Source of the DNA: Micromonospora cabrerizensis
GTDB lineage: Bacteria > Actinomycetota > Actinomycetes > Mycobacteriales > Micromonosporaceae
DNA: 64,000 nucleotides
Reading direction: 5' to 3'
Assembly: GCF_022230955.1 (NCBI RefSeq)
Contig: NZ_JAKKFI010000081.1
Coordinates: forward strand, 1-64,000
The translations under genes were made by a program, and so were the position numbers. The notes under the pieces were generated by a model, which was not told where the DNA came from, did not search any database, and saw nothing but the letters and a program-made list of their open reading frames with translations. Positions 40,420 to 50,759 of this stretch are shown in pieces. Numbering within the stretch: the stretch's first letter is position 1; each line of letters starts with the position of its first letter.

Positions 40420-41592
40420 TCAGGACACGTCGAGCGGCCACACCGTGACGCGGGCGGTGCCGTCGCGGCAGATGAGCCCGCTGGCCACCCGCCGGCAGTC
40501 GGTCAGGCCAGCCGGCAGCACCGCGGTCACCCGGGGGCCGTCGCGACCCACCGTCGCGACCAGGGCCCGCTCGCCGCCCGACGCCGCGCCCAGCAGCACC
40601 AGCGGCTCGGCGGCGACCCGTGGACCCGCCACGGTCTGCCACCGCACGCCGGCCGGCCACGTCCACACCCGCGCGCCGGTGCCGGCATCGATCGCCCAGC
40701 GACCCCGCTCGTCGTGCCCGCAGATCAGACCCTGGCAGGGCCGCAGGGTCAGCTCGCCCGGCTCCACCGCCCACTGCCAGCGCGGCGTCAACCCGGGCAG
40801 GTCGTACCCGGTCAGCGCCGCCGCGCCGCCGTTGGGGTGACGCAGCACCAGGTGCCCGTCCACGACCTGAGGGTTGTCCGGGCCGTAGTCGGCCGGCGGA
40901 AGCCACCCCCGCCCGCGGTCGGTGCCGTCGCGGGCGTCGAGCAGCCGGGCCAGCCCGTCGTCCTGCACCAGCAGCAAACGCCCGGGCGTGCCGGGCAGCA
41001 CCCGCAACACGGCCGTCGAGGGCACCGGCACCGACCATCGGGTCGCACCGGTGGCCGGGTCGACACCGTGCACCGTGCCCTCGACCCGCCGCCCCGGCTC
41101 GGAGGCACTGCGCACCTCGCTCACCGCGACCGCCGCGTCGCCGGCCGCGTACACCCGCTCGGGTCGCTGCCACAGGGGCTGCCCGGTACGCATCGACCGT
41201 GCGGTGGTCACCCGCGTTCCGCGCACCTGGTCGCGTTCGACCAGCAGCAGCAGGTCACCGGCGGCCTCGGCGGACCACCCGGAGGCGGGCGGCACCGTGA
41301 CCTGCCACCGCGCCGGGCGGTGCGGCGCGGCCACGTCGTAGGCGCGCAGCGTCGGCGGGGTGGCGCCGGGGTCGACGACCAGCAGCAGAGGGCCCGCACC
41401 GAGCACTGTCGCCCGGGCGGGCACCGCCGGCCCGACCTGAGGCGTCAGGTGCGCGGGCGGGGCCGCACCACCGAGCAGCGCGCACGCCACCACCAGCAGC
41501 GCCACCCGCCAACGGCGGGACGCCTGCGGCGGTGGCGCCCGGTCGTCCAAGGGCACGCCCCGGTCCTCGCCCAGCTCGATCAGCGCCGACAT
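40420..41592 (-). CDS. PQQ-like beta-propeller membrane-anchored protein
   Basis: A 390-residue protein. A cytoplasmic N-terminus of about 30 residues is followed by one hydrophobic segment (WRVALLVVACALLGGAAPPA), then repeated blades such as DARDGTDRGRGWLPP and IDAGTGARVWTWPAG. These are the GxxxW-type motifs of PQQ-like/BamB-like propellers. Two Cys pairs (CQGLIC, CRRVASGLIC) may form disulfides outside the cell. The function in Micromonosporaceae is unknown. ATG 41592 is chosen over GTG 41598. It is 34 nt downstream of the acyl-CoA dehydrogenase gene. Confidence 0.82.
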   Translation of the reverse strand: MSALIELGEDRGVPLDDRAPPPQASRRWRVALLVVACALLGGAAPPAHLTPQVGPAVPARATVLGAGPLLLVVDPGATPPTLRAYDVAAPHRPARWQVTVPPASGWSAEAAGDLLLLVERDQVRGTRVTTARSMRTGQPLWQRPERVYAAGDAAVAVSEVRSASEPGRRVEGTVHGVDPATGATRWSVPVPSTAVLRVLPGTPGRLLLVQDDGLARLLDARDGTDRGRGWLPPADYGPDNPQVVDGHLVLRHPNGGAAALTGYDLPGLTPRWQWAVEPGELTLRPCQGLICGHDERGRWAIDAGTGARVWTWPAGVRWQTVAGPRVAAEPLVLLGAASGGERALVATVGRDGPRVTAVLPAGLTDCRRVASGLICRDGTARVTVWPLDVS

Positions 41593-41626
41593 CGGCACAC
41601 CCCACCCGTGCCCTCCGGTCGGGCGG

Positions 41627-43330
<1,704 letters not shown>

Positions 43331-43476
43331 CGATCGGCTCCTGGCACTGCTCGGGGGTGTGCGCCGACGGTAGACGATCCGTGGCCGATGCGAACAGGGC
43401 ACACCCACTCACCGGGGGCACCCAGTTTCCGACTTGTCGTACCTCGGCGCGACCGGGTTCTCTACGGTCGGTAGTC

Positions 43477-43935
43477 GTGGGTGCCGGCCAGTCGTGGAGC
43501 CGACCGGCCCGGCGCAGCCGCCCGATGCGCACCGGGTTGGCGTTCGCCGGGTTCGGGGTGGCGCTGTGCTGCGTCGGGGTGGCCGGGTTGGCCGCCTGGA
43601 ACCTGCAGACCGTCCGTCAGGCCGCCGGCCCGATCCGGGAGACCGCCGACGGGTTCCTCAACGAGGTGAGTCTCGGCGACAGCGACCGGGCGTACGACCG
43701 GCTCTGCGAGGACGCGCGCAGCCGGTGGAGCGCGATCGGCTTCACCAGTTGGGTGCGGACGCCGCCGATGGTCACCGACTACGAGATCACCGACGTGTCG
43801 GTCACCACCCGCAGCGGACGACCGCAGGGCACGGTGACGGTGAAGCTGACCCGCGACGGCGGGCTCAGCGAGGAACGCCGCCTGCCGGTGGTCCGCGAGG
43901 GCGGCGACTGGCGGGTGTGCGGTGACCCCTTCTGA
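43477..43935 (+). CDS. Membrane-anchored DUF4878/Rv0361-like protein
   Basis: A 152-residue protein with one hydrophobic segment (TGLAFAGFGVALCCVGVAGLAAW) after a basic start, then a cystatin/NTF2-like extracellular domain (ETADGFLNEVSLGDSDRAYDRLCEDARSRW). The Cys in this segment and the terminal Cys (WRVCGDPF) probably form a disulfide. This matches the DUF4878-type proteins of actinobacteria, whose role is unknown. GTG 43477 is the likely start; ATG 43525 is possible. It overlaps the LtrA start by 14 nt. Confidence 0.75.
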   Translation: MGAGQSWSRPARRSRPMRTGLAFAGFGVALCCVGVAGLAAWNLQTVRQAAGPIRETADGFLNEVSLGDSDRAYDRLCEDARSRWSAIGFTSWVRTPPMVTDYEITDVSVTTRSGRPQGTVTVKLTRDGGLSEERRLPVVREGGDWRVCGDPF

Positions 43936-45124
43936 ACCGCCGGCGGTCACCCCGGCGCGGCCCTGGCTGCTGCGACCGCGCCAGGGGGTGCAACCGACCA
44001 CCTCGACGGAACTCTTCTTCGACCTGGTCTTCATCTTCTCGATCACCCAGCTGTCGCACTACCTGATCGAGCATCCGAACTGGCGGGGCGCCGCGCACAC
44101 CACGCTGCTGCTGGCACTGGTCTGGTTCGTCTGGGTCTACACCACCTGGCTGACCAACTGGCTGCAACCGGACCAGGGGCCGGTCCGGACGGTGCTGATC
44201 GGGGTGACGCTGGGCAGCCTGTCGTTGTCGGCGGCGATACCGCAGGCGTTCGCCGGGACCGGCCTGCTCTTCGCGGTGGTCTACGTGATCGTGCAGGTGG
44301 GCCGCACGCTGTTCGCGTTGTGGGCGGTGCGGGGCAGCCCGTGGCTGGTCGCGGGATTCCAGCAGTCGCTGCCGTGGATCGCCGGGACGTCGGTGCTCGT
44401 GGTGCTCGGCGGTCTGGTCCACGGCACGGCCCGGGAGGTCGTGTGGGCGGCGGCGGTCCTGATCGACGTCGTCGGTCTCGCGATCGGCTACCCGTTGCCG
44501 AGGCGGGGGCGCAGCCGTCCCGAGCGGTGGATGGTGGAGGGTGGGCACCTCGCCGAGAGGTGCGCGGCGTTCGTCCTGATCGCGCTCGGTGAGTCGATCC
44601 TGGTCACCGGGAGCACCCTCACCCAGCACGTGGACCTGGTGACGTTCGGGGCGTTCCTGCTGGCGTTCGCCGGTTCGGTGGCGCTGTGGTGGGTGTACTT
44701 CGCCCGGTCGGCCGCGGCCGCGACGGAGGTCATCGCCGGTGCCGGTGACCGCACCGGCGCGTTGAGCCGGGTCGCGTTCAACTACCTGCACCCGGTGATC
44801 GTCGCGGGCGTGATCGTCACCTCGGCGGGCGACGAACGGTTGCTGCGCGAGCCCGGCGCGCCCACCACCACTGTCGCCGCGCTGTTCATCCTGGGTGGTC
44901 CGGCGCTGTTCCTCGCCGGGCACGCCGCCTACAAGGCGCTGCTGTGGCGGGCCCTGCCGGTCAGCCGGATCACCGCGGTGGTGGTGCTGGTGGCGCTGCT
45001 GCCGGTCTGTGTGGGGCTGGGGGTGCCCGTCGCGGTGTGCGCCGCGCTGGCGTTGGTGGTGACCGTCGCCGTCATCGTGACCGACCGGTTCCGGGTGCGG
45101 GCGGGCACCCCGACGCCGGCCTGA
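43922..45124 (+). CDS. ltrA: Low-temperature requirement protein A (LtrA) family
   Basis: A 400-residue membrane protein with about ten hydrophobic segments. The LtrA signature is clear: STELFFDLVFIFSITQLSHYL, WVYTTWLTNWLQPDQG and ERCAAFVLIALGESILVTG. LtrA is linked to growth at low temperature in Listeria, but the molecular role is not known. GTG 43922 lies within the preceding gene (14-nt overlap), showing translational coupling to the Rv0361-like protein. Confidence 0.9.
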   Translation: MTPSEPPAVTPARPWLLRPRQGVQPTTSTELFFDLVFIFSITQLSHYLIEHPNWRGAAHTTLLLALVWFVWVYTTWLTNWLQPDQGPVRTVLIGVTLGSLSLSAAIPQAFAGTGLLFAVVYVIVQVGRTLFALWAVRGSPWLVAGFQQSLPWIAGTSVLVVLGGLVHGTAREVVWAAAVLIDVVGLAIGYPLPRRGRSRPERWMVEGGHLAERCAAFVLIALGESILVTGSTLTQHVDLVTFGAFLLAFAGSVALWWVYFARSAAAATEVIAGAGDRTGALSRVAFNYLHPVIVAGVIVTSAGDERLLREPGAPTTTVAALFILGGPALFLAGHAAYKALLWRALPVSRITAVVVLVALLPVCVGLGVPVAVCAALALVVTVAVIVTDRFRVRAGTPTPA

Positions 45125-45249
45125 CACCGCCCGTACGCCTGCGTCGGTTCTCGGACAACGTCACCGCAGCTGGGCCGGTGGATGGTTAGCGTGGGTCACC
45201 GGCCCTCCGGGTGACCTTCCGCGGTGCTCGGATGAGCGGAGGCGACGCG

Positions 45250-48200
45250 ATGGCAGTCGAGCAGCGGCCCCGGCCACGGCGGTGGCTGATGCTGGTTGCC
45301 GCCGCCGGGTACGGCAAGACCACCGCCCTGGAGACCGTCGGCGGGGACGGCCCGACGGTCTGCCACCGGGCGACGGACCTGATCGGCGCCGCGGCGCCCA
45401 CCGTGTGCCCGCCTTCGTCGGCCCGGATCGCCGTGGACGAGGTGTCCGCGCTCAGCGAGGCCGACCAACTGACCCTCGTGCGGTGGTTGGGCGCGCTGCC
45501 GGGTCGGCCGGCGGTGACGCTGGCCGCTCGACAGCCGCTGGCCGACGCGGCGCTGAGCGCGTGTGCCGCGCCCGTCGTGCACCGTGGGCCGGAGACCCTC
45601 GCCCTCGGCCGGGACGCGGTCGCCCGGATCCTGCGCGACGAGCACGCGGTGCCCGACAGCGACCTGGCCTACCTGGTGTACGAGTTGACCGCCGGCTGGC
45701 CGGCGTGGGTGCACCTCGCGGGCGACGCCCTCGGCCGGCAGGGCGTGGGCCGGCGGGAGCTGCTCGCGGCCCTGACCGAGCCCGGCACCGCCGGTGGGCA
45801 CTTCGCCCGCGACGAGATCCTCGCCGAGCTGCCCTCGCCGGTGGCGGGTCTGCTCGGCCGCGTGCACCACCTCGACCCGATCGGCGTGCCGCTGTGCGTG
45901 GCCGTCGACGCCGACGCGTCGGCCGACGCCACCGCGCAGGCGTTGCGCTGGTCGACCCGTACCGGGTTGCTGGTCGCCCACCCCCGCCGTCGGGCCGGCC
46001 ACACACCACCGACGGTGCAGCTGGTCCGGGTGCTCGCGGCGGTGCTGGCGCAGCAGGCAGGTCAGCCAGACGCCGCGGGACGCCGCAGGCGGTACGCGGC
46101 CGCCGACTGGTATCTCGCCAACGCGTACCCGCTGGCGGCGGCCCGAGCCCTGCACGACGCCGACGACACCGCGAGGTGCGCGGAGCTGATCGTGCGCCAC
46201 GGGGAGGACATGCTCGCCGGTGGCGGCGCGCCGGACGTGACCGAACTGATCAGCGCGTTGCCGCAGGCCGAGCAGAACCCCGACCTTCAACTGATCTTCG
46301 GCGACGCGTTGCGGATGTCCGGGTCGGTGACCTGGGCGTCGCGGGTGTTCGCCCCGCTGCTGGCCCGGGCCGACCACGACCGTCGCTGGCCGGCGCGGTT
46401 GCTCTGGCGGGCGGCGATGGTGCCGTACCTGCGGACCGACTACGCCGGCGCCCTGGCGGTACTCGACCGGGTGGCCGCAGCGCCGACGGTCACCCCACCC
46501 GGGCCGGACGACGTGCTGCTGCTGGCCTGCCGCGCCAGCACCCTCGCCCAGCTCGGCCAGGTCGACGACGCGGTCACCACCGGAGCCCGGGCGCTCGCCG
46601 CCGCCCAACAGCTCAACGAGGACGCGCCGTTGGCGGCGGCGCACATCGCGGTCGCGCTGACCTCGTCCGGCACCCGCCGTGACGAGCACCTGGCCGAGGC
46701 GCTGGCGGCGGCGGAACGCGCGGGTGACCTGGTCCAGCAGGCACGGGTCCTGGTCAACCAGGCGCACTGCCTGCTGCGGGAGGCCCGGTACCCGTCGGCG
46801 CTGGCCACCGCCGTGCGGGCGGTCCGCGCGGCGGAACTCGCCGGCCCGCCGGGGGTGCTGGTGACCGCTCTGCACAACGCGGGCGAGGCGCTGGTACGGC
46901 TGGGCCGCTACGACGAGGCGTCGCTGCACTTCACCCGGTCCAAGCTGGTCTCGCAACGGTTGGGGCTGAACCGGGCGGCCGCCGGGGTCCACGGGTTGGC
47001 GGAGGTCAGTCGACGTCTCGGCCGGCGGGAGGAGGCGTTGGCGGCCTTCATCGAGGCCGCGGAGCTGGCCCGCGACGTGGGGGACCTCCAGGTGCGCATC
47101 CCGGCGCTGGCCGGTCTGGCCCGGCTGCGCTGCGAGGGCGCGGGCGCCGACCTCACGGCCGCTCGTGCCGCCGCTGACGAGGCACACCGGCTGGCACCGG
47201 CGTTCCTGCTGTCCTGCGCGCTGGTGGCGACGGGTTGGGTGGCGTACGCCGGGGGTGATCTGGGTGTGGCCCGGCGGCGCGCGGCCGAAGCGGTCGGTGC
47301 GGCCCGCAGCAGTCGGCAGGCCGACGCGCTGGCCGAGGCGTTGGAGCTCACCGCCGCGGTGGCCGCCGACCCGGCCGCCAGCCGGGACGCGCTGCTGGAG
47401 GCCGGCGCGATCTGGCGCGCGGCGGGCGCGGGACCGGCCGCCGAACAGACCGTCGTCCTGCTGGGCCGCGTCCCGGGCGCCGACGGTGCCCAGCGGTCCG
47501 CGGCGCAGGTGGCCGCCGGCCGGTTGCTGGCGCTCGGGGTCGAGACGGTCGACGGGCGGCAGTTGTCCGAGACACCCGCCGACGGTGGCACCGTCGAGGT
47601 GCGGGTGCTCGGCCGGTTCGAGGTCATCGTCGGTGGGCGGGAGGTCCCGCTGCCGGCGTGGCGGTCCCGGCAGGCCCGCACGCTGCTGAAGATCCTCGTC
47701 GCCCGGCGCGGTCGTGCCGTGGCCCGGGCGGAGCTGTGCGAGCTGCTGTGGCCCGACGACGAGCCGCGGCGCACCGCGCACCGCCTGTCGGTGCTGCTGT
47801 CCGCCGTGCGCGCCGTGCTCGACCCGCCCCGCCGGTGGCCCGTCGACCGGTACGTGCGCGCCGACCTGACCGGAGTGCGCGTCGACCTGACCCGGGTGGT
47901 CGTCGACGCGGAGAACCTGCTGGCTGACGTCCCGCACGCCGAGCAGCTCGCCCGCGACGGTGACCCGGCGCGGGCCCGGGCGATGCTCACCGAGGTGGCC
48001 GCCGGCTACCGGGGGGACGCCTTCGCCGACGAGCCCTACGAGGACTGGGCCGACGGGCTGCGGGAACAGGCCCGCTCGGTGTGGTTGCGGGCGCTGCGCG
48101 AACTGGCCCGTGGGTACCGGCGCGACGGTGACGACGATCGGGCCGCGACCACCCTGGTCCGGCTGCTCGACGCCGACTCCTACGACGAGCGGGCGCACCG

Positions 48201-48345
48201 CGCGCTGGTCGCCACGCTGGTCGCGGCCGGCCGGCACGGGGAGGCTCGGCGGGCGTTCGACAGGTGGGTCGGGGCGATGCGCTCGATCGACGCACCGCCC
48301 CCGGACCCGGATGTGCTGCGCACGAGGACCGGTCAGCAGGCGTAG
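45250..48345 (+). CDS. Large AAA/TPR regulator with C-terminal SARP-type DNA-binding and BTAD domains
   Basis: A 1031-residue regulator. Residues 1-250 form a MalT/LuxR-like STAND ATPase with a P-loop (AAAGYGKT) and a weak Walker B (IAVDEV). Residues of about 300-740 are TPR-like helices (LLACRASTLAQLGQVDDAV, LHNAGEALVRLGRYDEASLHF). A winged helix at about 780-865 (SRQARTLLKILVARRGRAV, LWPDDEPRRTAHRLSVLL) and a BTAD domain follow. Typical SARPs have the winged helix first, so the order is reversed. ATG 45250 is set by GGAGG 7 nt upstream. It overlaps the RTX gene by 13 bp and lies near the CTGACG repeats. Confidence 0.88.
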   Translation: MAVEQRPRPRRWLMLVAAAGYGKTTALETVGGDGPTVCHRATDLIGAAAPTVCPPSSARIAVDEVSALSEADQLTLVRWLGALPGRPAVTLAARQPLADAALSACAAPVVHRGPETLALGRDAVARILRDEHAVPDSDLAYLVYELTAGWPAWVHLAGDALGRQGVGRRELLAALTEPGTAGGHFARDEILAELPSPVAGLLGRVHHLDPIGVPLCVAVDADASADATAQALRWSTRTGLLVAHPRRRAGHTPPTVQLVRVLAAVLAQQAGQPDAAGRRRRYAAADWYLANAYPLAAARALHDADDTARCAELIVRHGEDMLAGGGAPDVTELISALPQAEQNPDLQLIFGDALRMSGSVTWASRVFAPLLARADHDRRWPARLLWRAAMVPYLRTDYAGALAVLDRVAAAPTVTPPGPDDVLLLACRASTLAQLGQVDDAVTTGARALAAAQQLNEDAPLAAAHIAVALTSSGTRRDEHLAEALAAAERAGDLVQQARVLVNQAHCLLREARYPSALATAVRAVRAAELAGPPGVLVTALHNAGEALVRLGRYDEASLHFTRSKLVSQRLGLNRAAAGVHGLAEVSRRLGRREEALAAFIEAAELARDVGDLQVRIPALAGLARLRCEGAGADLTAARAAADEAHRLAPAFLLSCALVATGWVAYAGGDLGVARRRAAEAVGAARSSRQADALAEALELTAAVAADPAASRDALLEAGAIWRAAGAGPAAEQTVVLLGRVPGADGAQRSAAQVAAGRLLALGVETVDGRQLSETPADGGTVEVRVLGRFEVIVGGREVPLPAWRSRQARTLLKILVARRGRAVARAELCELLWPDDEPRRTAHRLSVLLSAVRAVLDPPRRWPVDRYVRADLTGVRVDLTRVVVDAENLLADVPHAEQLARDGDPARARAMLTEVAAGYRGDAFADEPYEDWADGLREQARSVWLRALRELARGYRRDGDDDRAATTLVRLLDADSYDERAHRALVATLVAAGRHGEARRAFDRWVGAMRSIDAPPPDPDVLRTRTGQQA

Positions 48346-48881
48346 AAGTTCTCCTGGCCCGCGTCGGTTTGCACGTACGCGTAGAAGATCGCCCCGGGGT
48401 CGGCCGTCTCGTCCTCCGCGCAGGTGTCCACCCCGGGCCCACCGTCGAGGGTGTCACCGCCGGGCCCCGTGACGGTGTCGCCCGTGACGGTGTCGCCCGC
48501 CACCCCGATCAGCAGGTCGGCGCCGTGGGAGCCGGAGAGGACGTCGTTGCCCTGGAGACCGGCGAGCAGGTCGGCGCCGGCGCCGCCGGCGATGAAGTCC
48601 CCGCAGCCCTCACCATAGATGGTGTCGTCACCGCCGCCGCCGTGGATCGTGTCGACGCCACCGCCGCCGTAGATGATGTCGTTGCCGCCGAGCCCGTAGA
48701 TCTCGTCGGGTCCGCCACCGCCGAACAAAGTGTCGTCGCCCTCGGTGCCCATGATCGGGTCGCCGTCGGTGGTGGCGCACGGGTTCGCGTCCGGGTCGGC
48801 CTGCGCCGCGGCGCCGCCCACACCAACCAGTGTGCCGCTGAGCAGGAGGGCGGCCAGCACCGCCGCCACTCGGGTACGCAT
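48333..48881 (-). CDS. Secreted RTX-repeat (hemolysin-type calcium-binding) protein
   Basis: A 182-residue secreted protein. Residues 1-29 are a signal peptide (RVAAVLAALLLSGTLVGVGGAAAQA). Residues of about 45-140 are tandem nonapeptides such as GTEGDDTLF, GGGGPDEIY, GLGGNDIIY and GGGGDDTIY, which fold into a calcium-bound beta-roll outside the cell. No enzymatic domain is attached, so it may be structural or a calcium/pH-responsive surface protein. ATG 48881 follows CAGGAGG. Its stop lies inside the convergent SARP gene. Confidence 0.87.
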   Translation of the reverse strand: MRTRVAAVLAALLLSGTLVGVGGAAAQADPDANPCATTDGDPIMGTEGDDTLFGGGGPDEIYGLGGNDIIYGGGGVDTIHGGGGDDTIYGEGCGDFIAGGAGADLLAGLQGNDVLSGSHGADLLIGVAGDTVTGDTVTGPGGDTLDGGPGVDTCAEDETADPGAIFYAYVQTDAGQENFYAC

Positions 48882-48918
48882 GATGAAACCTCCTGTTCGT
48901 GGACCCCGTAAGGAGTCC

Positions 48919-49029
48919 GCTGACGCCGCGCTGACGTCACCGGCACTGTCGCAGCCGCCCGTCATCGTGGCGTCAGTACGCCGAACGCGGTCGCGGTGCT
49001 GACGCCCTCCTGACGGCGGTGCGGAGTGT
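48919..49029. promoter_or_regulatory. Array of 11-bp-phased CTGACG direct repeats
   Basis: Three pairs occur between the two divergent secreted-protein genes. On the plus strand, GCTGACG lies at 48919 and 48930, and GCTGACG/CCTGACG at 48998 and 49009. On the minus strand, CTGACG/ATGACG lie at 48976-48971 and 48965-48960. Within each pair the spacing is exactly 11 bp, as for OmpR/SARP-type regulators. The last heptamer ends 8 bp before GAGTGT (49024-49029), a possible -10 box of the plus-strand gene. Confidence 0.55.
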
Positions 49030-49081
49030 GGTCCCCACGCCGTCGTCGACCGTCGACGAGGCAGTGCGGAGGGAACATCCA

Positions 49082-49930
49082 ATGAAGCGGAAACTGGCTG
49101 GTCTGGCAGTGCTGACCGGCATGGCGGCGGCCACGACGCTGCTCGCACCGACAACCCCGGCGCAGGCGTCGGTGGGCCTGTACCGGGTCGCCGCGACCAG
49201 CGTCCTGGACGCGACGAACGCCAAGACGATGGCCATCTCGTGCAACGGCGTCGACCAGGTGGTCGGTGCCGGCGGGCGGATCAACGACGGTCAGGGTGAC
49301 GTCCTGATGACCCGGGTCTACGCCGACGCGACCCTGCACACGGTCACCGTGCTCGGCGTGGAGGCCAACGCCACCAACGTGCCGTGGTCGGTGGACGCGT
49401 TCGCGGTCTGCGCCCCGGCCGGGGCGGTGGCCGGACTGCAACTGGTCACCACCACGTCGGCGAACAACGCGGCAAGCAAGGTGGGCATCACCGCCGTGTG
49501 CCCGCCGGGCAAGAAGACCTTCGGCGGTGGGTACCGGATCGACAACGCCAACGCGGCGGTGGCGATCGACGAGCTGGCGTTCACCTCGGCGCTCGGCTCG
49601 GTGTCGAGCACCGCGTACGTGTTCGGCGCCCCGGGCAACTTCACGTTGCAGACCCAGGCGTTCTGCGCCACCCCGCTACCGGCGATGGCGTTGACGGAGG
49701 CGACGAGCGCGCTCAACGCGACCTCGCCGAAGCCCGTGACGACGCCGGCCTGCCCGGCGGGGTCGCAGACCGCGGGGGTAGGCGGCGTGCTGAACGGGCT
49801 CCTCGGGGCCGGCTCGGTGACGACGTTGTTGCCCAAGCCGGCACTGGACACCGCTGAGGCGACCGGACGGGAGATCGTCCCGTCCGCGGCGGCGTGGACC
49901 CTCAGGGCGCAGCAGGTCTGCGTGGGCTGA
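49082..49930 (+). CDS. Secreted protein with three cysteine-bounded modules
   Basis: A 282-residue secreted protein. Residues 1-29 are a signal peptide (LAGLAVLTGMAAATTLLAPT...AQAS). Three modules of about 80 residues follow, each starting with Cys and a Gly-rich turn (CNGVDQVVGAGG, CPPGKKTFGGGY, CPAGSQTAGVGG) and ending in a Cys near VCAP, FCAT or VCVG. This gives three likely disulfides. I do not recognise the family. ATG 49082 follows GGAGG. It is divergent from the RTX gene across 200 nt that contain the CTGACG repeats. Confidence 0.75.
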   Translation: MKRKLAGLAVLTGMAAATTLLAPTTPAQASVGLYRVAATSVLDATNAKTMAISCNGVDQVVGAGGRINDGQGDVLMTRVYADATLHTVTVLGVEANATNVPWSVDAFAVCAPAGAVAGLQLVTTTSANNAASKVGITAVCPPGKKTFGGGYRIDNANAAVAIDELAFTSALGSVSSTAYVFGAPGNFTLQTQAFCATPLPAMALTEATSALNATSPKPVTTPACPAGSQTAGVGGVLNGLLGAGSVTTLLPKPALDTAEATGREIVPSAAAWTLRAQQVCVG

Positions 49931-49944
49931 TCCACCCGCAGCAC

Positions 49945-49978
49945 GGCCGGCCGTCCCCAACACCGGGGGCGGCCGGCC
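49945..49978. terminator. Bidirectional terminator before the thymidine kinase gene
   Basis: GGCCGGCCG (49945-49953) pairs with CGGCCGGCC (49970-49978), extended inward by CCCC/GGGG with one bulged T. The hairpin lies between the convergent secreted-protein and kinase genes and contains no U-tract. Confidence 0.78.
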
Positions 49979-49986
49979 ACCATGTC

Positions 49987-50703
49987 TCAGTCGCGGGGGC
50001 CGAGGTCGCCCGAGCGGTAGTGCCGGCGGCAGAGCACCTGGTAGCGCACCTCGGCGGTGTCGACGGTGTCGCCGATGACGACCTGTGCGCCCTCGCGTAC
50101 GACCCGCCCGTCGACGACGCGGGCGTTGAGCAGCCCTTCGCGGCCGCACCAGCAGAGCACCTCGACCTGGATGCGGGCCACCTCGTCGGCCAGCTCGAAC
50201 AGCCGCTGCGCGGCGGGGAACAGGCAGGACCGGAAGTCGGTGGCCAGGCCGAACGCGAACACGTCGACGTCGTAGCTGTCGACCAGCTCGGCCATCTGCT
50301 CGACGTGCTCCACGGTGTAGAAGCACGCCTCGTCGCAGATCAGGTAGTCCACCCGTACGCCGTCGGCCCACCGGCCGCGGACCAGGGCCCGCAGGTCCAG
50401 GTCGTCGGTGACCTCGATGGCCTCGTGGGCCAGCCCGATGCGGGTGGTGACCTGCGGGCCCAGCGACCGGTCGATGCGGGTGGTGACCAACCCCCGACGG
50501 CCCTGCCGGGCGTGGTTGTAGTTCATCTGCAACGCCATCGTGGACTTGCCGCAGTCCATCGGCCCCCAGAAGAACTTCAGCGCCGCCGCGTGCACCGGAC
50601 GACCGTCGAGCCCACGCGCAGCCGCGCACCCGGCCGGAGCGTGCGGCTGGCCGGGGAACGGGTGGGCCAGGCAGGTCGGGGCGGCGGCGGCGTCGTCAGT
50701 CAC
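49987..50703 (-). CDS. tdk: Thymidine kinase (type II)
   Basis: A 238-residue thymidine kinase. The P-loop is GPMDCGKST and the DEACF motif (LICDEACFYTVEHV) is the magnesium site. FGLATDFRSCLFPAAQRLFELAD is the lasso/thymidine region, and two CxxC-like pairs (CWCG, CRRH) form part of the zinc site. It phosphorylates salvaged thymidine to dTMP. GTG 50703 sits 8 nt after a TAGGCT box on the minus strand; GTG 50595 would give 202 residues, the usual length, but has no nearby promoter. Confidence 0.9.
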   Translation of the reverse strand: MTDDAAAAPTCLAHPFPGQPHAPAGCAAARGLDGRPVHAAALKFFWGPMDCGKSTMALQMNYNHARQGRRGLVTTRIDRSLGPQVTTRIGLAHEAIEVTDDLDLRALVRGRWADGVRVDYLICDEACFYTVEHVEQMAELVDSYDVDVFAFGLATDFRSCLFPAAQRLFELADEVARIQVEVLCWCGREGLLNARVVDGRVVREGAQVVIGDTVDTAEVRYQVLCRRHYRSGDLGPRD

Positions 50704-50759
50704 GGTCGGGCAGCCTAGCCGATCCACCACCCCTGATCTGCTGGGCGAGGGATGCGTGC

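Noticed and set aside
45196..48237. A 1000-codon open frame antisense to the SARP-like gene
   Set aside because: It mirrors the codon bias of the sense gene and encodes low-complexity Arg/Gly/Pro sequence, without motifs or a ribosome-binding site.
49987..50595. The shorter thymidine kinase start at GTG 50595
   Set aside because: It matches family length, but the TAGGCT box lies at the longer start GTG 50703; kept as an alternative rather than the main call.
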